Below, one piece after another: positions 1 through 5,638 of a stretch of 5,638 nt of DNA (position 1 is its first letter; every line of letters starts with the position of its first letter). Made by a program: the position numbers and the translations under genes. The notes under the pieces are model-generated. The model was not told the origin of the DNA and did no database searches. It saw nothing but the letters and a program-made list of their open reading frames with translations. This DNA comes from Oscillospiraceae bacterium (GTDB lineage: Bacteria > Bacillota > Clostridia > Oscillospirales > CAG-272), in NCBI GenBank assembly GCA_015065045.1, contig SVRB01000087.1, forward strand, positions 1-5,638, in the 5' to 3' direction.

Positions 1-299
1 TCGCCCGCGGAATATTAGGCAACCCTTGGCTTTTTGCGGAAATAAAGGCAGCAATAAATAACGAAAGCTATTCCCCGCCATCCGCGGCAGAAAAAATAAA
101 TGTTGCTATTGAGCACACTCGCTCAGTTATAAACGAAAAAGGCGAAGGAGCTGTCGCGGCAGCCAAGGGGCAGCTTGCGTGGTACGTAAAAGGAATACGC
201 GGCGCGGCAGATGCAAGAAACAGAATAATGTCAGCAGATACATTTTCAGAAATGGAAAAAATTCTTCTTGAAGTGGCAAAAAACACCCACGAGGTTTGA
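1..299 (+). CDS. dusB: tRNA-dihydrouridine synthase, DusB/NifR3 type (3' part only)
   Basis: This is the C-terminal end of an FMN-dependent enzyme that reduces uridine to dihydrouridine in tRNA in the cytoplasm. The frame is open from the left edge (first whole codon at base 3) to TGA at 297-299, giving 98 residues. It begins ARGILGNPWLF, which matches the conserved (G/A)RGxxGNPW(I/L)F segment at the end of the Dus TIM barrel, where the Arg-Gly region helps hold the FMN phosphate. The later stretch QLAWYVKGIRGAADAR matches the C-terminal helical tRNA-binding domain of bacterial DusB (family pattern H/QxxWYxKGxxGAxxxR). The start, the catalytic Cys and most of the barrel lie outside the window. 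The gene is followed after 3 bases by a winged-helix regulator. Family assignment is secure; choosing DusB over other bacterial Dus paralogues rests on the GNPW and WYxKG motifs. Confidence 0.93.
   Translation, partial: ARGILGNPWLFAEIKAAINNESYSPPSAAEKINVAIEHTRSVINEKGEGAVAAAKGQLAWYVKGIRGAADARNRIMSADTFSEMEKILLEVAKNTHEV
291..294 (+). promoter_or_regulatory. Ribosome binding site of the winged-helix regulator, inside the dus gene
   Basis: GAGG lies 8 bases before the ATG at 303 and inside the last codons of the dus gene. This supports ATG 303 as the true start and implies that ribosomes finishing dus feed the downstream gene. Confidence 0.7.
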
Positions 300-302
300 A
301 TT

Positions 303-866
303 ATGACAGACATAACTCTTTTTATAAGCGACCCGTCATTTCGCCGACTTCTTCGTCTTGAGCTTGAACGTATAGAAAAAACAGTTGGTGAAAGCGGTGA
401 GGATTGCTTTCTTCTTATAACCGACACGCTCGACGTATCTGATATTTTCCACAAAAGAAAAATACTCATTACTCGCGGTGCGGAAAGCAACAAAACCAAC
501 TTGATTTTGCGACGTCCCGTAGATATGCAAAAGCTGCGTATTTTAGTATCTGAAATTTTCAAGCAAACGGAAACAAATCACGAACAAAAAACTAAAAACG
601 ATACTTCTATCAAACTAATAAAAGAAGAAAAATCAGCGCGTATCGGCGAAACAAAAATTCATCTTACCGAAAATGAATTTATTTTACTTTCCGCTCTTAA
701 AGAAAAAAGTGGGGAGCTCATAAGCCGAGAGGAAATAAACTCGCTTTTAAATTCTTCGGGAAATACTCCCGAGGTATATATTTGTACGCTCAGAAAAAAG
801 TTGACCGTTGATGACGGAGTAAACCCAATAATCACCGTAAGAGGAAAAGGGTATAAATTACGGTAA
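303..866 (+). CDS. OmpR/PhoB-type winged-helix regulator with a short, degenerate receiver-like domain
   Basis: This 187-residue protein is probably a cytoplasmic DNA-binding transcription regulator. Residues about 112-187 form an OmpR/PhoB winged helix: LTENEFILLSAL is the usual LTxxEFxLL start, SREEI the second helix, EVYICTLRKKL the recognition helix (family VDVHIxxLRKKL) and ITVRGKGYKL the closing wing. Residues 1-86 look like a receiver, but only about 86 residues long instead of about 120. Aligned by eye, FISDPSF stands where VDDE is normal (first acidic residue replaced by Ser9, Asp10 kept). Asp41 could be the phospho-acceptor, Thr57 the conserved Thr, and RRP (70-72) replaces the usual KP, so the invariant Lys has become Arg. 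Residues 87-111 are a charged linker. No sensor kinase is visible nearby. It sits 3 bases after dus and has its own Shine-Dalgarno. The target genes are unknown. The DNA-binding domain call is firm; the receiver call is inference. Confidence 0.88.
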   Translation: MTDITLFISDPSFRRLLRLELERIEKTVGESGEDCFLLITDTLDVSDIFHKRKILITRGAESNKTNLILRRPVDMQKLRILVSEIFKQTETNHEQKTKNDTSIKLIKEEKSARIGETKIHLTENEFILLSALKEKSGELISREEINSLLNSSGNTPEVYICTLRKKLTVDDGVNPIITVRGKGYKLR

Positions 867-884
867 ATAAAACATATGAAAATA

Positions 885-923
885 ACCCGCTCGCCGATAG
901 GCGAGCGGGTCGTTTTTTCTTTT
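885..923. terminator. Rho-independent, probably bidirectional terminator between convergent operons
   Basis: A perfect 11-bp GC-rich inverted repeat (885-895 with 900-910) encloses the tetraloop GATA (896-899). On the plus strand it is followed by CG, six T (913-918), C and five T with one short break, a classic intrinsic terminator 18 bases after the regulator's stop codon. Read on the minus strand, the hairpin is followed by the interrupted T-rich run TATTTTCATATGTTTTATTT and comes 22 bases after the last permease stop. One hairpin therefore probably ends both operons, more strongly in the plus direction. The stop codons at 866 and 933 leave only 66 bases between the two gene sets, and the hairpin explains nearly all of it. 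Confidence 0.92.
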
Positions 924-932
924 GATATTTTA

Positions 933-2030
933 TTAATCAGCTGTAAGTCCGGAACGTTCAATACCCTGAACCAGGTACTTCTGGCAGAATACATAAACGA
1001 TAACCAGCGGAGCTATGATCATAATTCCGCAAGTATTTCGGATAGCGGAGAAATAAAGATTCTGTCCGGCAAGATACGCCTCTGACTTCTTTCGAAGTGT
1101 TTCAGGAATGTTTTTGACGATAAACGGCAACAACTTCGTTGAATCACCCTTAAAGAACATATTAGCGTAGAAGGTATCCGTCCACTGCCAAGAGAACGCA
1201 AACAGGAAAACTGTTATAAGCATCGGAACCGACAACGGAAGAATGATCTTAAAGAATGTCTTGAAGGTGCCAGAACCGTCAATATAAGCCGACTCTTCAA
1301 GTTCATCGGGAACACCGCGGAAGAACTGACGGAGAAGGAATATATATAGACCGTTTTTAAACGCCAAACCAAACAACGACAGGATGATAAGAGGCATATA
1401 TGTGTCAATAAGTATCATACCGCCAACAGTATCCTGACTGTTGAATAATCCTCCAATAAACTCAAAAAGTCCCTTTCCGCCCAATACAGTTGATATAGGA
1501 TCTCGTATATCAAACGAAGTGAAGAAACCAAATATTGCAGAATACAATGTCTGATGAGGTATTATCATCGTCAGCAAAACTAACGCAAAAATTACTTTAG
1601 CTCCCTTGAACTTAAATTTCGCTATACCATACGCAACCAAAGCACAAGCAAATGTCTGTAGTACAGCACACGAAACTGAAAGTATAAGTGTATTCAAAAA
1701 CGCTTCAGTATAATTGGATTCATTAAATATGGCAGTATATGTATCCAGCGTAAAATGCTTAGGTATGATCAGAACCGTAACGTCAACAAAGTCCTCCGGA
1801 GACATAAATGAACCCGCGATTTGCGTAATAAACGGGAAAAGTACAATGTAGGCAATACCTATCAGAAGTATAAGTCTGAAAATATACCAAACAACCTTCT
1901 TTAAGAAGAACAGAGAAAGGTATTTTGCTTTAAGCCTTTGAGAAAGAGGAGCTCTGTCAAATTCTACTTTGATCTTTGCATTAGGGTCTCTTCTCATAGC
2001 TCCGACATTTTGTCTTTTTATTGCATCCAT
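933..2030 (-). CDS. Carbohydrate ABC transporter permease, MalG-like (COG0395 type)
   Basis: This is one of two membrane subunits of a sugar-type ABC importer in the cytoplasmic membrane. It has 365 residues, against about 270-300 for typical MalG-like proteins. Hydrophobic segments fall near residues 47-70, 108-134, 146-170, 209-236, 266-285 and 333-350, giving six spans. The cytoplasmic EAA loop that docks on the ATPase is at 245-265 (EESAYIDGSGT, then KIILP), and the end GIERSGLTAD resembles the QGIxxSGLxA ending common in this family. The extra length comes from a basic N-terminal extension (about 46 residues before the first span) and a Gly/Phe-rich outward loop at about 171-208. The start at 2030 is supported by a perfect AAGGAGG 7 bases upstream. 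It is the last gene of its operon, 12 bases after the partner permease. The substrate cannot be read from the sequence; oligosaccharide or glycoside is the usual class. Confidence 0.93.
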   Translation of the reverse strand: MDAIKRQNVGAMRRDPNAKIKVEFDRAPLSQRLKAKYLSLFFLKKVVWYIFRLILLIGIAYIVLFPFITQIAGSFMSPEDFVDVTVLIIPKHFTLDTYTAIFNESNYTEAFLNTLILSVSCAVLQTFACALVAYGIAKFKFKGAKVIFALVLLTMIIPHQTLYSAIFGFFTSFDIRDPISTVLGGKGLFEFIGGLFNSQDTVGGMILIDTYMPLIILSLFGLAFKNGLYIFLLRQFFRGVPDELEESAYIDGSGTFKTFFKIILPLSVPMLITVFLFAFSWQWTDTFYANMFFKGDSTKLLPFIVKNIPETLRKKSEAYLAGQNLYFSAIRNTCGIMIIAPLVIVYVFCQKYLVQGIERSGLTAD

Positions 2031-2037
2031 ATCTTTG

Positions 2038-2044
2038 CCTCCTT
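2038..2044 (-). promoter_or_regulatory. Ribosome binding site of the MalG-like permease
   Basis: On the minus strand AAGGAGG lies 7 bases before ATG 2030 and overlaps the TAA stop (2045-2043) of the preceding permease gene. This points to translational coupling. The 8 bases just before the start, GCAAAGAT, nearly repeat the GCAAAGAA before the partner permease's start. Confidence 0.85.
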
Positions 2045-3002
2045 AATCATTTCGTCTTTGATAGAAGACGAATACAGAACAAATACCGGCAACCGCCAAA
2101 ACAATAAGAATTACAACAAGGAAGTACATCCATGCCATAGCAGATCTTACTCCTTCGGTGATCATCGCACCTGAGCTATTAATAAATGACATTACAAGAT
2201 TTGATTCTCCCGTAAAGGAGTCAATTACAGTATAAACCGCATTTACTAATATCATCGGGCTTATCATCGGGAATGTTATCTTCCAAAAAGTTTCCCAAGC
2301 ACTTGCTCCGTCTATCTGGCATGACTCATAAATAGCGGGCGAGATAGACTGTAATCCGGCAAGGAATATAAGCATCTGAACACCTGAACGGTTAACAATA
2401 TTAAAAATATTATTTATCCATTCAGAAACAAGATCTGCAAGACCTGTACCAATCTTCATATTGGCAAACAAAGTAGCTATATCCAAAGAAGATACAATTT
2501 GTGAAGATGCGTTTTCTTCCTCTGCTCCCGTGTTCATTCCCTCACCAACAGCATCGCTAATCGCGTTCTGTGCACTGATCTGCTCCATAATACCGGTTGA
2601 CAAAATAACGGGAACGAAGAATATCGCACGGAACAAAGCTCTTCCAGCCATTTTCTGATTAAGCAAAATTGCCATAAACAATGAGAATATTATAATGGCA
2701 GGAATATCAAATATCATCTGTCCAAGTCCTTCTACCAAAACCTGCAAGAAGGTAGAGTTATTTACTTTTACGGCAAATAACGCATCATGGTAATTCTGAA
2801 ACCCGACAACTCCGTCAGCTTGAACAAAAGTCAGTTTAAGAGAAGAAAACAACATCGGAAAATAAATAAACACAAATCCGATTATGAAAGGAAGTACAAA
2901 CAGCCATCCTGAACGAGATTTACGTCTGTCAAGTGATGACGCTTTTCCTCGTTTTTTGCGTGGCGTATTTTTTATGGTAACACCATTTTGCGCATTAGTC
3001 AT
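2043..3002 (-). CDS. Sugar ABC transporter permease, MalF-like (COG1175 type)
   Basis: This is the partner membrane subunit of the importer, 319 residues, a normal to slightly long size for non-enteric MalF-like proteins. A strongly basic N-terminus (residues 11-30, rich in Lys and Arg) precedes WLFVLPFIIGFVFIYFP, the typical first span. Further hydrophobic segments lie near 94-115, 124-140, 206-222, 247-262 and 288-313. The EAA loop is clear: YESCQIDGASAWETFWKI followed by TFPMISP (about 225-248), with Cys228 where Ala is usual. Just before it, GVQMLIFLAGLQSI is the conserved segment of this family. The outward loop between spans 3 and 4 (about 141-203) is long and acidic. The start ATG 3002 has a good Shine-Dalgarno. 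It is 20 bases downstream of the large barrel protein and 12 bases upstream of the MalG-like permease, so the three form one operon. The gene order (F-type before G-type) is the usual one. Confidence 0.94.
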   Translation of the reverse strand: MTNAQNGVTIKNTPRKKRGKASSLDRRKSRSGWLFVLPFIIGFVFIYFPMLFSSLKLTFVQADGVVGFQNYHDALFAVKVNNSTFLQVLVEGLGQMIFDIPAIIIFSLFMAILLNQKMAGRALFRAIFFVPVILSTGIMEQISAQNAISDAVGEGMNTGAEEENASSQIVSSLDIATLFANMKIGTGLADLVSEWINNIFNIVNRSGVQMLIFLAGLQSISPAIYESCQIDGASAWETFWKITFPMISPMILVNAVYTVIDSFTGESNLVMSFINSSGAMITEGVRSAMAWMYFLVVILIVLAVAGICSVFVFYQRRND

Positions 3003-3010
3003 TTCTTTGC

Positions 3011-3019
3011 ACCTCTCCT
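3011..3019 (-). promoter_or_regulatory. Ribosome binding site of the MalF-like permease
   Basis: On the minus strand AGGAGAGGT sits in the 20-base gap after the upstream stop codon. It offers two overlapping Shine-Dalgarno cores, GAGG 9 bases and AGGAG 12 bases before ATG 3002. The 8 bases before the start are GCAAAGAA, close to those before the next gene. Confidence 0.75.
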
Positions 3020-3022
3020 TTC

Positions 3023-5638
3023 TTAATGGTTAATAACTTTGTAGGCGTACGGGGCAAGCTCATATTTGATGCCTTCGTACTCTACCGTAACTGAAAATAC
3101 ATTGTAATTGAGGATAAACGTTCTGTAAGCGGAATCATCGTCTCCGTCTTTTCCGCCATAAGTAACCGCAACAATAGAGCCGTCATCACAAGTATATTTG
3201 TTAGAAACTACCGTATTATTAACAGTCTCTTCCTTTTTCTCCATTGTAGCTACGATTTCCTTATAGGGCTTACTTGTGATATCGATATAATAATCACCCT
3301 TCTCATTAAGAGCAAGCATATCGTTTTCAAGTGCTGATGAACGAATATTTTCAAATGCCGCGCTGTATTGCTCATATACAGACTGAAGAGGCAAAAGTCT
3401 TGCTTGATAATTTGCAATAATTGCCTGAATTTCTGATGCGTTTGCAGGGTTCTTAGCTAAAAGAGCCTGTGCAGTTGCAATTTCTTTATTCATAGACTCA
3501 ATTGCATTTTTCAAGATAGAAGAGTTGTTTACAGACGGAGAATAGTTTTTAGTGAATACTGAATAAACACTGTCAATCTCTTTACAAAGAGCAGTGATCG
3601 CGTCTTTGCAAGAAACTATCTCATATGAAAGGCTGATCTTATCGGAAACATACGCTTTACGTTCAGCCTCGCTCATGCTCAAAACATCTTTTTCAAGAAG
3701 GAGCGCATAAGCTTCTTGGGCAGCCGTATATTTTGCAATATTTTCTTTAATCTGATCCAAATGAGCTTTAATGAACTCAAGGTTTTCTTCCAAACCTGTA
3801 AGCAAAGGAAGCAATACTGTAGAACTTGTGTTCGCGGAGAGCTCGCTTGATGCAAATTTATCAGAACCGTATATAAGCACCTTTGCCTCAAGAACAGCCT
3901 GACTGTTAGCAAGCTCTGTTGCTACCTTGTAAGCAGTTTCAAAGGCATTTTGCAAATTGACTGTGCTGTCTTCGTTAGTTAAGTATTCACCGCAAGCTGT
4001 GTTATAGAACTGTTCATAGCTTATGACCTTTTTATCATAAGTTACCTTATCGCTTTCAATCTTTTGATACTTAGAATCTATAAGTTCAAAATCATTTTCG
4101 TTATCATTGATAACTATTGCTGCATCGTAGAGAACCTTTGCAACATCCTTGTCTGCGCCTGTAGCAGCCTCATAGCTTGCTTTGAGTTCATCGACAGTTT
4201 TTCCGGAAATTGCTATAGCATTAAGACAAGCGGTCTTCTCAAGTTCGGATGCGTCTTTATCAAGCTCTGATTTGAGTTTTTCAAGCTCTTCTGCTGTATA
4301 CTTTGCGGCATAGAAAGCGGTCTTATAAACGAGAAGATCAATTTCTGCTTGAGCTGCGCTATTCTGATAGTTTATCCAAGTTTCATGAATTTTATCTCTC
4401 GCAACAAGTGTTGCAGCAACTGCTTTACTTATCCTTGCGCGATATTCATCAAGCTTTACACAAGCATCGTCGATAGTTGATATGTACTTTGCATATTCTT
4501 CTTTATTGCCTTCGATATTAGCCGTGCTGTTAAATTTAGCTACATATTCTTCGATGATCTTGAAATATTCTTCAGCTTCTGCCGTTATTTTCTTAATCTC
4601 GTCTATGCTGTTGGCAGGTACTCGTCTTGTTTCAAGGGCCTCTTTGAGCTTCTTCTTTGCTTCTTCTGTTTCCTTGAGAAGCTGCTCAAGTCTTTCAGCT
4701 TCAGCCTCAGCTTCTGCATCAGCAATAATCTCATCTTCGTCGGGAATACGTTCACCTACGAGGAATTCATGGTCTATTATAAGCTTTGTCTGAAGGTCGC
4801 CGAGAATATTGTTGAGCTCTACATACATATCAACGAGGTCTTCTTTCCAAATATCATATCTTACTGAGAAATATTTGTTAAGAACCATGTCTTCTTTAAA
4901 TTTATCATAATTCTGATAAACCAAAGTAAAGTAGATGCTCGCGCCGTTTTCGATAGCTTTAAGCATAGCCATCTCAATATCGCCTTCCTCATTGATAGGA
5001 GTTCCTGCGAATTGAACATATCCGTGAAGAACTACACCAATAAAGGGAACTGCGTTGCTGGAATCCTTATAGCGGCTAGAGTTTATGGGCATATTAATAA
5101 TATGGTCCACATATCTCCATGAATAAGCATTTCCGCCATCTGTCATGATCTCAAGATAGTTTCCATCTTCATTCTTAAGATTTGCGAGTTGCTTAAACGC
5201 TTCAACGGTATATTTTTTTGAATCTTCTCTGTTTAAAGGATTGTCCTCATTAAAATCAGAGTTAAGATCTGTACCGAGAGTAGAAACCGAAATACCTGTA
5301 GGATTATACTTCAGATAATTTGTGGCAAGCTTTGTTACGAATCTCTCGAAGCACGAGGGAGCAATCGCAAGTTCAAAATATCCGACATATGTCTGATAAG
5401 TTGCACTGTACTCTCGTCTTGACGTATAACGGTTATCAATTGTCTTTACTGCGTGTTTGTCAAGTGAAACACCGTCGAAAACATCCGTCGAGTTAATATA
5501 TACAAAGTCGAAATCGGGGAAAATTCCGAAGCCTTCCTTCTTGGAGGTTTCTAAAAGCTTTTCAAATCCCGAAGCTCCGCCAACAGAAGATTCCCAGTTC
5601 AAATTATAAGGAACTGTTGAATACATACCTCCGTTTGC
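3023..5638 (-). CDS. Large glycosidase-like barrel protein (resembles DUF5696) with a long helical insertion; 5' end missing
   Basis: The frame is open from the right edge to TAA at 3025-3023, giving 871 visible residues (numbered here from Met at 5626). Residues 1-290 look like the second half of a TIM-barrel glycosidase-like domain: GFGIFPDFDFVYIN, ISVSTLGTDLNSDFN, a PLNRED turn, EIMTDGGNAYSW, VPFIGVVLHGYVQFAGTP and AIENGASIYFTLVY. From memory these recall the DUF5696 proteins encoded beside sugar permeases in Bacillota. Asp120, Asp124 and Asp163 are possible active-site acids, but this is not shown. Residues about 298-775 are almost all charged, Ala-rich helix, starting with an (AE)4 run. 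Residues about 800-864 are a beta-rich tail (CDDGSIVAVTYGG, FILNYNVFSVTVEYEG) like the usual end of the family. No membrane anchor or LPxTG is present at the C-terminus; any signal peptide would lie outside the window. It is probably extracellular and linked to the downstream permeases. Confidence 0.75.
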   Translation of the reverse strand, partial: ANGGMYSTVPYNLNWESSVGGASGFEKLLETSKKEGFGIFPDFDFVYINSTDVFDGVSLDKHAVKTIDNRYTSRREYSATYQTYVGYFELAIAPSCFERFVTKLATNYLKYNPTGISVSTLGTDLNSDFNEDNPLNREDSKKYTVEAFKQLANLKNEDGNYLEIMTDGGNAYSWRYVDHIINMPINSSRYKDSSNAVPFIGVVLHGYVQFAGTPINEEGDIEMAMLKAIENGASIYFTLVYQNYDKFKEDMVLNKYFSVRYDIWKEDLVDMYVELNNILGDLQTKLIIDHEFLVGERIPDEDEIIADAEAEAEAERLEQLLKETEEAKKKLKEALETRRVPANSIDEIKKITAEAEEYFKIIEEYVAKFNSTANIEGNKEEYAKYISTIDDACVKLDEYRARISKAVAATLVARDKIHETWINYQNSAAQAEIDLLVYKTAFYAAKYTAEELEKLKSELDKDASELEKTACLNAIAISGKTVDELKASYEAATGADKDVAKVLYDAAIVINDNENDFELIDSKYQKIESDKVTYDKKVISYEQFYNTACGEYLTNEDSTVNLQNAFETAYKVATELANSQAVLEAKVLIYGSDKFASSELSANTSSTVLLPLLTGLEENLEFIKAHLDQIKENIAKYTAAQEAYALLLEKDVLSMSEAERKAYVSDKISLSYEIVSCKDAITALCKEIDSVYSVFTKNYSPSVNNSSILKNAIESMNKEIATAQALLAKNPANASEIQAIIANYQARLLPLQSVYEQYSAAFENIRSSALENDMLALNEKGDYYIDITSKPYKEIVATMEKKEETVNNTVVSNKYTCDDGSIVAVTYGGKDGDDDSAYRTFILNYNVFSVTVEYEGIKYELAPYAYKVINH
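3304..4735 (-). other. Long helical/coiled-coil segment within the large barrel protein
   Basis: This covers residues about 298-774 of the protein described above. It is rich in Ala, Glu, Lys and Leu, with hydrophobic residues spaced as in amphipathic helices (for example AERLEQLLKETEEAKKKL and LEKLKSELDKDASELEK). Pro is scarce and there is no obvious catalytic motif. Short Asn/Ser/Thr breaks, such as NSTAN near 366-370 and SANTSSTV near 597-604, suggest several helical hairpins rather than one rod. I see no clear tandem repeat and no named domain. A surface spacer or a binding module are both possible. Confidence 0.65.
4694..4717 (-). repeat. Four-fold Ala-Glu dipeptide run (GCN GAR repeats)
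   Basis: The codons encode (AE)4 at the start of the helical segment, residues 304-311. The DNA is a short imperfect hexanucleotide repeat (GCTGAA/GCTGAG/GCAGAA). It may have grown by slippage, or simply reflect a helix-starting sequence. Confidence 0.6.

Noticed and set aside
68..562. A 164-residue open frame on the minus strand across the end of dus and the start of the regulator
   Set aside because: It is antisense to two well-supported coding regions. Its product is Ser/Arg-rich with no recognisable motif, as expected of a shadow frame.
876..1085. A 69-residue plus-strand frame starting inside the terminator, and a similar minus-strand frame at 659-994 sharing the residues TRSPIGERV
   Set aside because: The shared residues are only the two arms of the palindromic terminator hairpin read on opposite strands; the rest is antisense to known genes.
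3679..4330. Possible tandem repeat in the helical segment (two copies of AKYTA followed by helix, near residues 441 and 631)
   Set aside because: The similarity is limited to about five residues and does not extend; it is within what a biased composition gives by chance.
4482..4793. A 103-residue plus-strand frame rich in Ser and Ala
   Set aside because: It is the antisense of the Ala/Glu/Lys-rich helical segment, whose codons read as Ser/Ala/Phe on the other strand. No independent ribosome binding site or motif was seen.
1..5638. CRISPR arrays, tRNA or rRNA genes, insertion sequences, riboswitches
   Set aside because: No regularly spaced direct repeats, cloverleaf-like stretches, transposase motifs or long terminal inverted repeats were seen; nearly all bases are explained by five coding regions and one terminator.

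Overview
The window looks like chromosomal DNA from a low-to-moderate GC Gram-positive anaerobe, most likely a clostridial Bacillota of the gut type. Reasons are the strong AGGAGG-type ribosome binding sites, the A/T-rich codon choice, and a pair of sugar-type ABC permeases next to a large TIM-barrel-like protein, an arrangement I associate with Clostridia and Paenibacillus. The genus cannot be fixed from the sequence alone.

Left part (1-866, plus strand). The window opens inside the last third of a tRNA-dihydrouridine synthase gene of the DusB type. Its stop codon lies 3 bases before the start of a 187-residue regulator-like protein. That protein has a clear OmpR/PhoB winged-helix DNA-binding domain at its C-terminus and an unusually short, partly degenerate receiver-like N-terminus. 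The two genes are almost certainly co-transcribed and translationally coupled.

Boundary (867-932). The plus-strand pair and a minus-strand operon converge here on one perfect 11-bp hairpin with a GATA loop. T-runs on both sides suggest it terminates transcription from both directions.

Right part (933-5638, minus strand). Three tightly packed genes are read from right to left. First is a very large protein, incomplete at the right edge: a glycosidase-like barrel segment (resembling DUF5696 proteins), then roughly 470 residues of helical, coiled-coil-like sequence, then a short beta-rich tail. Next come two inner-membrane permeases of the carbohydrate ABC importer class (MalF-like, then MalG-like), both with EAA motifs. 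Gaps are 20 and 12 bases. No ATPase and no substrate-binding protein is visible; they may lie to the right of the window or be encoded elsewhere. The working model is a surface barrel protein that recognises or trims a glycan or glycoconjugate, whose product enters through the permease pair. The substrate is unknown.

The most unusual element is the long helical segment of the large protein, which appears to interrupt an otherwise familiar barrel/beta-tail architecture. The short receiver-like domain on the dus-linked regulator is second.
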